Positions 49,855-58,927 of a stretch of DNA of 64,000 nt are shown here, one piece after another. The notes under the pieces are model-generated. The model ran no database searches. It was not told the origin of the DNA and worked only from the letters and a program-made list of their open reading frames with translations. How positions within the stretch are numbered: position 1 is the first letter of the stretch; each line of letters begins with the position of its first letter. Source of the DNA: Nonlabens sp. (GTDB lineage Bacteria > Bacteroidota > Bacteroidia > Flavobacteriales > Flavobacteriaceae); contig NZ_JAGYKG010000002.1 of assembly GCF_018401815.1 (NCBI RefSeq), forward strand, positions 310,001-374,000, written 5' to 3'. The position numbers were made by a program, and so were the translations under genes.

Positions 49855-49870
49855 CGCTTTCGCGAAAGCG
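49855..49870. repeat. iterated palindrome, copy 8 (after eno)
   Basis: Perfect 16-mer, 17 bases after the eno stop and four bases before the terminator hairpin. Confidence 0.95.
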
Positions 49871-49874
49871 CCAC

Positions 49875-49910
49875 ACAACAAAGCCGTCTAGAAATAGATG
49901 GCTTTGTTGT
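49875..49910 (+). terminator. terminator of carA-eno
   Basis: Stem ACAACAAAGCCGTCTA, loop GAAA, TAGATGGCTTTGTTGT with one G-U pair; T run short. Placed directly after the palindrome copy. The rest of 49911-50054 is AT-rich with no gene. Confidence 0.8.
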
Positions 49911-50054
49911 TTAATAAACGATTATAAAATACCGATTTAAAAAATAAATTAATCGATTAAAAACACATTTTGTCATTAAATAGTACGAATTATATAAAAT
50001 ATTTTTAAATCAACGTTAAAGAGTTGTTTATTTATGTTATAAAAACATATTTAG

Positions 50055-53000
50055 ATGAATCGAATTCTATTTTTTACTTGTCTTTTACTATTTCCCTTTT
50101 TTAATACCGCTCAAGTGATCTGGGAATCAGTTGATCAACAAGAGGTAGCAAAAGTAACTTCTGAAGAAAGAGGGGTTCAGCCGTCGGCCTACCACTTAGT
50201 TAGATTGAACACACAGGCGTTAACTGATAAATTAGTAGTTGCCCAAGACCGTTTTTCGGCATCAAATGGAATAGCTATAGACTTCCCTACTGCAACCGAT
50301 ACCTTTGAAACTTTCAGCGTTTATAATTCGGGAACGGTTTCGAAGGAATTACAAGTTCAATACCCAAACATAAAATCTTATGTAGGGAAAAGCCAGCAAA
50401 ACCCATTAAACACCATCTATTTCACTTTAACTCCTCAAGGCTTTAGAGGTTTAATTACCGGCGAGAACATTAGTTACATGGACCCTTATGCTAAGAGTGT
50501 TCCTAATATTATCATGTCTTACGATCGAAAAGATCTTTCTAGAGCCGCTGATGATGATTTCAGTTGTGGGGTAGATGATGGCATGCATCTATTAAATACC
50601 TCTTCGTTTACAGGTATGGAAACCAAAGCTTTTAGAGATAGACAGTTGAGAACTTATAGATTAGCAGTAGCAGCAACTGCCGAGTATACAGCCTATCATG
50701 ACGACGGAAATGCCGGAAATGGCAGTGCTGTAGCTGACGCTATTGCCGGTATAGTAACTACAATTACTAGAGTCAACTCTGTATTTGAAAAAGAAATGTC
50801 TATTAGATTCACTTTGGTAGGTAATAATGGCAGTTTAATTTATACAGATTCAAATACCGATCCATATGATAACTATAGTGGCGGTCAAATGATAGGTGTA
50901 AACACTTCTATAATTAATGGTCAAATAGGTAGTGCAGCTTATGATATAGGTCATGTATTCTCAACTGGTGGTGGCGGAATTGCTAGCGCTTCTAGATGTA
51001 ATAATTTTAATAAAGGAAGAGGAGTGACTGGTATTGTAACTCCAGAGTTTGATCCTTTTGATATAGATTATGTATCTCATGAGATAGGCCACCAGTTTGG
51101 TGCTTCTCATACCTTTTACAATGGATGTTTTGGAGGTAGTCCTTCTTCTCAACCTTATGAAACCGGAAGTGCTTCTACCATTATGGGATATGCAGGTATT
51201 TGTGCTCCTAACGTGCAAGATAATTCAGATGCTTATTTTCATGCGATTAGTTTGCAAGAGATGCATGCTACAATGGCATTAGATACATGTGACGATCAGA
51301 TTTCATTAGGTTCTAATAATCCTACGGCTCCTGATGCACAAAACTTAGTAGAGAAATTCATGCCTATAGCTACTCCTTTTAAGTTAACTGCAAGTTCTAG
51401 CGTTCCTCCAGATGCGGGTGAGGTTTACACCTATCGCTGGGATCAATTAGATACTGGTGCTGCCGCAGCAACCGGGGCCACCCAGCCTCCGTTAAGTTCG
51501 AGTACTAGTGGACCTATGTTCAGATCGAAATTTGCCACTACTGATCCTACTAGATATTTTCCTAATCTTGAGGAAGTGTTGAATGGAGCTGATGATATCT
51601 GGGAAACACTTTCTTCAGTAACTAGAGAGATGACGTTTGTTGCTACTATCTATGACAACAACTTTAATGGAGGGCAAACAGATCAAGCAGAAGTAATTGT
51701 GAAACCTACTACAGCTGCTGGTCCTTTCAGAGTGAATGCACCAGTGGCAACTGATATTTGGCATGAAGGAGAGACCAAAACAGTTGCATGGGATGTTGCA
51801 AATACGAATCAGCCGGCCTTAGCAGAGCAAGTAAATGTAAAATTATCACTAGACGGCGGATATACTTATCCAATAATGTTAGCCAGTAATGTACCTAACT
51901 CAGGTACTGTAAATGTTACCATACCTACTGGAGCTAAAACCGTTCATGCTAGAATCCTGGTTGAAGCTGTTGGAAATTACTTTTACAATGTCAACAACGG
52001 AACCTTTGAGATCAAAGAGGGTTCCTTTGAACTAACAGCTACAACTGATGATTTTTCAGTTTGTCAGCCTAGTGATGGTACTACTACTTTTGAATACAAT
52101 GCAGCACCAGACTTTAATGAAAGTGTTACTTTTAGTGCCCTAGGTTTGCCAGCAGGCTTAACAGCCACCTTTACACCAAGTTCTACCACTGCCGATGCCA
52201 CAGTGAGCATTAGTATCTCTGGTACCGCAGCTGTAGCTGCTAATCAGTATGATTTTAGTGTAGCAGCACAATCCACATCGGTGACCCTATCTAAAAACCT
52301 AACTTTTAAATTATTTGATAATTTAGTAGGAAATATCTTACAAATTGCTCCAGTAAATGGGGCAGCAAACCAAGTAGCCAATCCTTTACTTCAATGGGAG
52401 GATCTTGCCAGTGCCTCTAGTTATTTAGTAGAGATTTCGGAGAATAGTGATTTTTCAATCATCACGGAGTCCCATACCGTTTTTTTTCAAAACAGCTACC
52501 AGCCTACAACGCTGGTGCATAGCGCCATCTACTATTGGAGAGTGACTCCTTCTAATGATTGTACCTCTGGAACAGTGGCGTCCATCAGTTTATTTCAAAC
52601 CGCTCAAGAGGTCTGTACCACCTACGACAATGAAACTTATGAGAACACAGCCCAACCGGCAAACCGACAAGACGAATGGAATACCAGTATCAATGCAGTT
52701 GCTGCAAAAGTGGTAGTTACGGATGATATAGAGGTCACTAAACTCAGTTATTATATGAATGCCACTCACGGAGATACAGGACATATTAAAATGCAATTGA
52801 GTGCTCCTACAGGCAGGTTTGCTGAAGTATACAACAGAGAGTGTGCAAGCGGAGTTAATTTTGATCTGGTCGTAAGTGATGATGGCACACAAAATTTTGG
52901 TTGTGCGCCCGGTTATACAGGAGCTTTAACGGGTAATCAACGACCAGGTCAAGCATTTACTAGGTTTAATGATGCAAGTGCTTTAGGAGAATGGGTGTTG

Positions 53001-55283
53001 CTCGCGACCGATAGAACAGCTGGTACGGGTGGTACATTCAATCAATTCTCGGTAACGGTTTGTGGAAGATTACAATATGTAAATGATATTGAAACTGATT
53101 TAAACTTGGGTTTAACCACCAGCTTTAACGCTACTAATGTGATTAATAATAGCTCACTGAGATCAGTACAAGCAGGCTTTACTGCTGCCAACTTGGTTTA
53201 TGTAGTTACCAATGATGTGGACTTTGGACAAATCCAGCTTAATGGAGTAGATCTAAATATAGGTGATACCTTTACTCAAGGAGATATAGATAACAATCGC
53301 ATTCAATATGTACATACTTCCTTAGAATTGGTGAGCGCTGATTCCTTTGGGTATAGCGTCCTAGGTAATGCCAATACAGTCTTGCTAGGGAAGGTGTTTA
53401 CTATTAACATTGAAGATCCTACGCTCATCTATGATGCTGGGGTTTGGACACCATTTGCTCCTCATGCTGAAACTGGAAGTTTAAATGCGCAAGTCGTATC
53501 AGGTACGGCACCTGTTGCTGTAGATGCCACTATTAATGATCTTTCCGTGACGGCAGGGGTACTTTCTATAGCATCAAACGCAGTGCTTACTGTAAATGGA
53601 AATCTAAGTGTAGTAGGAGAACTAGATGGTACTCAGGGTACCTTGAGATTAAACGGGTCTTCGGCTCAAAGCATAAGTGGTGCGGGATCATTAGAGCTGC
53701 ATATTTTAGAAGTCAACAACCCTACTGGAGTAAGTTTTGGTGCCCTTACCAATATTTACTATGTGTTAAGGCCTCAAGCATCTGTGTTAAACACAACTAA
53801 CACTATCGTATTTAAAAGTAATGCCACTACAACGGGGCAGTTAGATGATGCTAGTGCAGCAACTATAAACGGTAGCGTTAGAGTAGAGCGTTATATACCT
53901 GCCAAACGTGCTTTTAGATTTCTAGCTTCTTCTGTAAATTCGACAGGTACGATTAGAGAGAACTGGCAAGAAAATGGAGCAGTAGTTGCCGGCTTAGGAA
54001 CACATATTACAGGGCCTAGTGCGTCAAACGGTTTTGACGTCAATGCTTCAGGAGCCTATTCCTTATATACATTTGATAACGATAATTATACTTGGAGCGT
54101 GGTCCCTAATACCAATATAGAGCAACTGGTTATCGGTGCTCCTTTAAGGATCATGGTAAGAGGTGACCGCACAACAGATTTAACAAACAATAATGCGCAG
54201 CCTTCTGTGACCATTTTAAGAGCAAGTGGTTCAGTTCACACAGGAGATTATTCAAGGTCGTATTCCACTGTAAATGGGGGGTTTGCGATGGTTTCTAATC
54301 CCTATCAGGCAGCTGTTGACTTTAAGAACGTTTTAAATGACGTTGCTACTTCTGGTTTAAATACCAACTTTGTTTATGTCTGGGATCCCACACTTAACAC
54401 ACGTGGTGCTTATGCCACCGTAGATATGTCAACACTTAATGGTACTGCTTTTCCAGGATCAAGTGCTGCTAATAAGTTTTTACAACCAGGGCAGTCGGTA
54501 TTTGTTCCTGCCACAGGAGTTTCTGGTTGGACTTTTAAAGAAAGTCATAAAGCTGTTGATCAGCCTATTACTCCAGTATTTGGTGCGTATCATCAAAATC
54601 ACTTCATCACTATCTCGCTAAAAGATGCCAGTGGCATAGAGCTGATTGATCAAGCAACTATGCAATATGGAAGTAGTTTCAGCAACAGCGTCACGCAAGA
54701 AGATGCAGTAAAATTTGTGAATCTAGACGAAACACTTGCTTTTACAACTGGTTCAGACCAATTAAGTATTGAAAGGCGGCAGCTGCCAATGGATGGCGAC
54801 ATCACCCCAATTTACCTTTCTAACTATAGAAGTAACTCTTATATTATGGATCTAGAAGTTGCATTGAATGCGGGTTTGACTGCCATATTAGTGGATCAAG
54901 AGTTAGGAACGCGAAGGCTATTACAAGATGGTCATAATGCCCTAAGTTTTAGTGTAGGCGCTTCTGGAAGTATGAATAATAGATTTTTAATAGAGTATGC
55001 TGATGGTACCTTAAGTGTAGAAGAAAATAGCTTGATCAATTCTATAGCAGTTTATCCTAATCCTATAGAGAATAATAGCTTCCAAGTGTCGAGTACGTAC
55101 CTTCTTGGTAAAGAGGTGCAACTGAGCATGTACAATGCCTTAGGTCAGAATATTTATGAGAGGGTTACTTTTTTTACAGATATACAAAGGATCAAACCTT
55201 CAGTTGTTCTCCGTTCAGGGGTCTACTTATTAAAAGTTAGTACAAGAGAAGAGAGTGCTACGGTACAACTTATCGTAAAATAA
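50055..55283 (+). CDS. secreted reprolysin-like metalloprotease with P-domain and T9SS sorting tail
   Basis: A 1742-residue exported protein. Signal peptide to about 20, then a propeptide-like part. The zinc protease domain (about 195-420) has the metzincin motif HEIGHQFGASH at 342-352 and the Met-turn STIMGYAGIC. Next come Ig/fibronectin-like repeats (about 550-850, e.g. APVNGAANQVANPLLQWED), a proprotein-convertase P-domain (about 855-1005, with GQAFTRFNDASALGEWVLLA), a long beta-rich part, and a C-terminal type IX sorting domain (about 1665-1742: YPNPIENNSF, LGQNIYER, GVYLLKV). It is probably cell-surface or released and degrades proteins. Alone between two terminators. Confidence 0.93.
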   Translation: MNRILFFTCLLLFPFFNTAQVIWESVDQQEVAKVTSEERGVQPSAYHLVRLNTQALTDKLVVAQDRFSASNGIAIDFPTATDTFETFSVYNSGTVSKELQVQYPNIKSYVGKSQQNPLNTIYFTLTPQGFRGLITGENISYMDPYAKSVPNIIMSYDRKDLSRAADDDFSCGVDDGMHLLNTSSFTGMETKAFRDRQLRTYRLAVAATAEYTAYHDDGNAGNGSAVADAIAGIVTTITRVNSVFEKEMSIRFTLVGNNGSLIYTDSNTDPYDNYSGGQMIGVNTSIINGQIGSAAYDIGHVFSTGGGGIASASRCNNFNKGRGVTGIVTPEFDPFDIDYVSHEIGHQFGASHTFYNGCFGGSPSSQPYETGSASTIMGYAGICAPNVQDNSDAYFHAISLQEMHATMALDTCDDQISLGSNNPTAPDAQNLVEKFMPIATPFKLTASSSVPPDAGEVYTYRWDQLDTGAAAATGATQPPLSSSTSGPMFRSKFATTDPTRYFPNLEEVLNGADDIWETLSSVTREMTFVATIYDNNFNGGQTDQAEVIVKPTTAAGPFRVNAPVATDIWHEGETKTVAWDVANTNQPALAEQVNVKLSLDGGYTYPIMLASNVPNSGTVNVTIPTGAKTVHARILVEAVGNYFYNVNNGTFEIKEGSFELTATTDDFSVCQPSDGTTTFEYNAAPDFNESVTFSALGLPAGLTATFTPSSTTADATVSISISGTAAVAANQYDFSVAAQSTSVTLSKNLTFKLFDNLVGNILQIAPVNGAANQVANPLLQWEDLASASSYLVEISENSDFSIITESHTVFFQNSYQPTTLVHSAIYYWRVTPSNDCTSGTVASISLFQTAQEVCTTYDNETYENTAQPANRQDEWNTSINAVAAKVVVTDDIEVTKLSYYMNATHGDTGHIKMQLSAPTGRFAEVYNRECASGVNFDLVVSDDGTQNFGCAPGYTGALTGNQRPGQAFTRFNDASALGEWVLLATDRTAGTGGTFNQFSVTVCGRLQYVNDIETDLNLGLTTSFNATNVINNSSLRSVQAGFTAANLVYVVTNDVDFGQIQLNGVDLNIGDTFTQGDIDNNRIQYVHTSLELVSADSFGYSVLGNANTVLLGKVFTINIEDPTLIYDAGVWTPFAPHAETGSLNAQVVSGTAPVAVDATINDLSVTAGVLSIASNAVLTVNGNLSVVGELDGTQGTLRLNGSSAQSISGAGSLELHILEVNNPTGVSFGALTNIYYVLRPQASVLNTTNTIVFKSNATTTGQLDDASAATINGSVRVERYIPAKRAFRFLASSVNSTGTIRENWQENGAVVAGLGTHITGPSASNGFDVNASGAYSLYTFDNDNYTWSVVPNTNIEQLVIGAPLRIMVRGDRTTDLTNNNAQPSVTILRASGSVHTGDYSRSYSTVNGGFAMVSNPYQAAVDFKNVLNDVATSGLNTNFVYVWDPTLNTRGAYATVDMSTLNGTAFPGSSAANKFLQPGQSVFVPATGVSGWTFKESHKAVDQPITPVFGAYHQNHFITISLKDASGIELIDQATMQYGSSFSNSVTQEDAVKFVNLDETLAFTTGSDQLSIERRQLPMDGDITPIYLSNYRSNSYIMDLEVALNAGLTAILVDQELGTRRLLQDGHNALSFSVGASGSMNNRFLIEYADGTLSVEENSLINSIAVYPNPIENNSFQVSSTYLLGKEVQLSMYNALGQNIYERVTFFTDIQRIKPSVVLRSGVYLLKVSTREESATVQLIVK

Positions 55284-55316
55284 TAGTTGCTAGTTTTGGA
55301 TCTTGCAAATGGCATT

Positions 55317-55338
55317 ACGGCGACTTTTTGGTCGTCGT
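55317..55338 (+). terminator. terminator after the metalloprotease gene
   Basis: Stem ACGGCGAC, loop of six, GTCGTCGT followed by TTTGTTTTT; one G-U pair. 34 bases after the stop. Confidence 0.8.
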
Positions 55339-55363
55339 TTTGTTTTTAAATAGCAGCTTATCT

Positions 55364-55379
55364 CGCTTTCGCGAAAGCG
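55364..55379. repeat. iterated palindrome, copy 9 (before gltA)
   Basis: Perfect 16-mer in the 261-base gap between the protease and gltA. The rest of the gap holds a terminator and no other gene. Confidence 0.95.
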
Positions 55380-55544
55380 AAATTCCAACCTGCTCTTGTC
55401 AATTTGATGGCTTTTCAAGTTTTAAATTACACTATCCGTTTATTAAAACTAAATATTTTATTAAAGTATGGAACTTCATATCCTAAAATCTATGAAAATC
55501 AATGGTTGTGCAGTATTTTCGCAAATAAAAATCCAAAATGTAAC

Positions 55545-56831
55545 ATGGCAGACAAGGCGACATTAGAGTTTGAGGGCAAGAAGTATGAATTTCCTGTAAT
55601 TACTGGCTCAGAAGGTGAAAAGGCAATAGATATAAAAACGTTGAGAAGTGCCACTGGTGGACTTACTACAATTGATCCTGGTTATAAAAATACGGGAAGT
55701 TGTACCAGTGCAGTCACTTTTCTTAATGGAGAAGAGGGAGTCCTGAGATATAGAGGGTACTCAATAGAAGAGTTAGCTGATAAAGCCGATTTCCTCGAAG
55801 TGGCCTATTTATTGATTTTTGGAGAATTACCTACTGAGGCGGAGTTGAATAAATTTCATTCTGATATTAAGACAAAATCTCATGTAGATGAAGATATAAA
55901 GAAAATTCTTGATGGTTTTCCTAAATCTGCTCACCCTATGGGAGTGCTTTCTTCATTGACCAGCGCGCTGATTGCTTTTAATCCTGCTTCTGTAAATGCC
56001 GACAGCAAAGAAGACATGTATAATGCTATAGTGAATATCATGGGTAAGTTTCCAGTTCTTGTGGCATGGGCATTAAGAAAACGCACAGGACAACCACTTG
56101 ATTATGGAGATGATAGTTTAGGGTATGTAGATAACATTCTTAAAATGATGTTTAAAAGACCTAATTCGGAATACAAAATAGACCCTGTGGTTTCTAATGC
56201 ACTAGATAAATTATTAATCCTTCATGCTGATCACGAGCAAAACTGTTCTACCAGCACTGTACGTATGGTAGGTTCTTCACATGCAGGTCTTTTCGCAAGT
56301 TTAAGCGCTGGTATTTCGGCACTTTGGGGCCCACTTCACGGTGGTGCAAACCAAGCCGTTCTTGAAATGCTTGAAGCGATAAAAGAAGATGGCGGTGATA
56401 CTAAGAAATACATGGCCAAAGCAAAGGATAAAAATGATCCTTTCCGTTTAATGGGATTCGGCCATAGAGTATATAAAAACTTTGATCCACGTGCAAAGAT
56501 TATTAAAGTAGCAGCAGACGATGTTCTAGAAAAATTAGGTGTAGAAGATCCCATCCTAGAAATTGCTAAAGGTCTTGAAAAAGAAGCCTTGAATGACCCT
56601 TATTTTGTAGACCGTAAATTATATCCTAATGTAGATTTCTATTCTGGTATTATTTACCGTGCTATGGGGATTCCAGTAGAGATGTTTACGGTAATGTTTG
56701 CATTGGGTCGTTTACCAGGTTGGATTGCACAATGGAAAGAAATGCGAGAAAACAAAGAACCTATAGGAAGACCACGTCAAGTATATACCGGTGAAAAACA
56801 CAGAGCATTCAAAGAAGTTTCAAACAGGTAA
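55545..56831 (+). CDS. gltA: citrate synthase
   Basis: Condenses oxaloacetate and acetyl-CoA, first step of the TCA cycle. I take ATG 55545, giving 428 residues (MADKATLEFEGKKYEFPVI), the standard start; the frame extends 47 codons upstream but with no homology. Catalytic segments are LHADHEQNCSTSTVRMVGSS, WGPLHGGANQAVLEML with the active-site His, and GFGHRVYKNFDPRAKI. Followed by a terminator. Confidence 0.97.
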   Translation: MADKATLEFEGKKYEFPVITGSEGEKAIDIKTLRSATGGLTTIDPGYKNTGSCTSAVTFLNGEEGVLRYRGYSIEELADKADFLEVAYLLIFGELPTEAELNKFHSDIKTKSHVDEDIKKILDGFPKSAHPMGVLSSLTSALIAFNPASVNADSKEDMYNAIVNIMGKFPVLVAWALRKRTGQPLDYGDDSLGYVDNILKMMFKRPNSEYKIDPVVSNALDKLLILHADHEQNCSTSTVRMVGSSHAGLFASLSAGISALWGPLHGGANQAVLEMLEAIKEDGGDTKKYMAKAKDKNDPFRLMGFGHRVYKNFDPRAKIIKVAADDVLEKLGVEDPILEIAKGLEKEALNDPYFVDRKLYPNVDFYSGIIYRAMGIPVEMFTVMFALGRLPGWIAQWKEMRENKEPIGRPRQVYTGEKHRAFKEVSNR

Positions 56832-56866
56832 ATCCTTGTATTTCTTAAAAAAAAGATGACTTATAC

Positions 56867-56896
56867 AACTCCTGAAAAGCTTGCTTTTTAGGAGTT
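56867..56896 (+). terminator. terminator of gltA
   Basis: Stem AACTCCTGAAAAGC, short loop, GCTTTTTAGGAGTT then TTTA; one G-U pair. About 36 bases after the stop. Confidence 0.85.
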
Positions 56897-56994
56897 TTTA
56901 TTTGGAGTCTATATTAAAAGGTTGAACACATATCTGTTCATTTTATTCTGTAAAGCCAAAATGAACAGGATATTTTTATTACTAAATTAGCAAA

Positions 56995-57915
56995 ATGGAA
57001 AAAATAAACCTTCATGTAACTGACGAGACTTCACGGCTGAGAAGTGTCGTTTTGGGAACCGCACGCAGCAATGGTCCGGTCCCATCTGTAGACGATGCTT
57101 ACGATCCTAAGTCTCGCGAACATATCATTGCGGGAACCTATCCTACAAATGAAGACATGATCAACGAGATGGAAGCTGTAGCAGCCGTTTTTGAAAAGTA
57201 TGATGTTCAAGTCTTTAGACCAGAACAACTAGAAGATTGCAACCAAATCTTTACTAGAGATATAGGTTTTGTCATTGACCATATATTTGTAAAAGCAAAT
57301 ATTCTTCCTGATCGAGAAGAAGAACTGGATGCTATTCAGTATATAGTTGATCAAATGGATCCTAATTACGTAATACGACCACCAGAAGAAGTGCACATAG
57401 AAGGCGGTGACGTCATGCTATACGGCGATCATATATTTGTTGGGACCTATAGAGGAGAGGATTATAAAGACCATATTATCGCCCGCACCAATGTCGAAGG
57501 AGTACAGTGGCTTAAAGATAGCTTTCCTCACAAAAAGGTAGTTTCTTTTGATTTGAGAAAAGATAATTTAGATCCTTATAATAACGCCTTGCACTTAGAT
57601 TGTTGTTTTCAACCAGTAGGAGATGGCAAGTGCATCATACACAAAAACGGCTTTTTAATAGAAGAAGAATACCAGTATTTAGTAGCATTCTTCGGACGTG
57701 AAAACTGTTTTGAAATTACTCAAGAAGAGATGTATCACATGAATTCAAATATTTTTTCTATAGCTCCAGATGTGGTGGTGTCAGAAAAGAATTTTACCAG
57801 ATTAAACGCTTGGTTGCGCAGCCATGGAATAACTGTAGAAGAAGTTCCTTATGCAGAGATTTCCAAACAAGAAGGACTTTTGAGATGTTCTACTTTACCC
57901 TTAATTAGAGACTAG
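56995..57915 (+). CDS. guanidino-group hydrolase/amidinotransferase-fold enzyme (DDAH-like)
   Basis: A 306-residue enzyme of the guanidine-modifying superfamily (arginine deiminase, DDAH, amidinotransferases). Motifs are FTRDIGFVIDHIFVKANILP, EVHIEGGDVMLYGDHIFVG, NALHLDCCFQPV with the catalytic His and the end LLRCSTLPLIRD with the catalytic Cys. Which guanidino compound it uses cannot be read. It is directly followed by another member (TAGATG join), so they form an operon, probably for arginine/citrulline breakdown. An upstream near -7 box (TAAATTAG) precedes the ATG. Confidence 0.85.
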   Translation: MEKINLHVTDETSRLRSVVLGTARSNGPVPSVDDAYDPKSREHIIAGTYPTNEDMINEMEAVAAVFEKYDVQVFRPEQLEDCNQIFTRDIGFVIDHIFVKANILPDREEELDAIQYIVDQMDPNYVIRPPEEVHIEGGDVMLYGDHIFVGTYRGEDYKDHIIARTNVEGVQWLKDSFPHKKVVSFDLRKDNLDPYNNALHLDCCFQPVGDGKCIIHKNGFLIEEEYQYLVAFFGRENCFEITQEEMYHMNSNIFSIAPDVVVSEKNFTRLNAWLRSHGITVEEVPYAEISKQEGLLRCSTLPLIRD

Positions 57916-58845
57916 ATGAGACAGATTACCGACACTATTTTAATGGTTCGCCCGGTGCAGTTTCGGTTGAACGAAGAAACTGCTGTAAATAATTATTACC
58001 AAGATGGTAAAATTAGGATCCTAGATCCTAATAAAAAAGCACAAGATGAATTTGATGCTTTTGCAGCAGCTTTAGAAGAAAAAGGGATACGTGTTTTAAT
58101 TGTACAAGATCAGATAGAATTTGATACTCCAGACTCTATATTTCCAAACAACTGGATCTCTACTCATGAAAATGGAGATATTGCCTTATATCCCATGTTT
58201 GCAGAAAACAGACGTCGAGAAAGAAGACCAGATGCCATAGAATTGATGGAGGCAGAAGGTTTTCAAATCAACAATGTCATTGATTACAGCAGTGCTGAGG
58301 AGGAAGGTTACTTTCTCGAAGGTACTGGTAGTTTATTGCTCGACCGAGTAAATCGCAAAGCATATTGCAGCATCTCACCAAGAGCAGATGAAGAGCTGAT
58401 GATCGAATTCTGTGAGGATTTTGAATACACTCCAGTAATTTTCACCGCTTATCAAAGCGTAGAAGACAAAAGACTGCCTATTTATCACACCAATGTCATG
58501 ATGGCTCTAGGAGAAAATTACGCAGTGATTTGCTTGGACTGTATAGATGATAAAAAAGAGGCTAAAAATGTGCTGAAACACCTTAAAGAAGACGGTAAAG
58601 AAGTCATTGTTATTACCGAAAATCAAGTTGAGGCCTATGCGGGTAATATGATCCAGGTACACAATGATAAAGGGGAGCGCCTTCTAGTAATGAGTGATAG
58701 CGCTTATAAGTCGCTTACAGCTTCTCAAATTGCCAAATTAGAAAAGCACAACGAGATCCTTCATCCTTCTATTGCAACCATAGAAACATTAGGTGGTGGC
58801 TCGGTAAGATGTATGATGGCAGAGGTCTTTTTACCTAAGGCATAA
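57916..58845 (+). CDS. ctlX: citrulline utilization hydrolase-like protein (CtlX family)
   Basis: A 309-residue guanidino-hydrolase superfamily member. It begins MRQITDTILMVRPVQFRLNE, with FPNNWISTHENGDIALYPMF, the EGTGSLLLDR segment, IYHTNVMMALGENYAVICLD with the His and GGGSVRCMMAEVFLP with the Cys. This is the pattern of CtlX, named for citrulline use. It follows the DDAH-like gene with zero spacing, so the two may act in sequence. Ends at a long palindromic terminator. Confidence 0.85.
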   Translation: MRQITDTILMVRPVQFRLNEETAVNNYYQDGKIRILDPNKKAQDEFDAFAAALEEKGIRVLIVQDQIEFDTPDSIFPNNWISTHENGDIALYPMFAENRRRERRPDAIELMEAEGFQINNVIDYSSAEEEGYFLEGTGSLLLDRVNRKAYCSISPRADEELMIEFCEDFEYTPVIFTAYQSVEDKRLPIYHTNVMMALGENYAVICLDCIDDKKEAKNVLKHLKEDGKEVIVITENQVEAYAGNMIQVHNDKGERLLVMSDSAYKSLTASQIAKLEKHNEILHPSIATIETLGGGSVRCMMAEVFLPKA

Positions 58846-58853
58846 CTTAATAC

Positions 58854-58895
58854 CTCTCTAAAAAAGGCAGCATTAATGCTGCCTTTTTTAGAGAG
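58854..58895. terminator. 42-base palindromic bidirectional terminator
   Basis: CTCTCTAAAAAAGGCAGCA and its exact complement surround a central TTAA (GGCAGCATTAATGCTGCC at 58866-58883). A6 and T6 tracts serve both strands. It separates convergent ctlX and the SDR gene. Confidence 0.92.
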
Positions 58896-58927
58896 CACAG
58901 TGTTGGTATGCGTTATTCTTGTAGGTA

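Noticed and set aside
55404..55544. 47-residue extension of citrate synthase
   Set aside because: No homology; the standard start is MADKATLEFEG at 55545.
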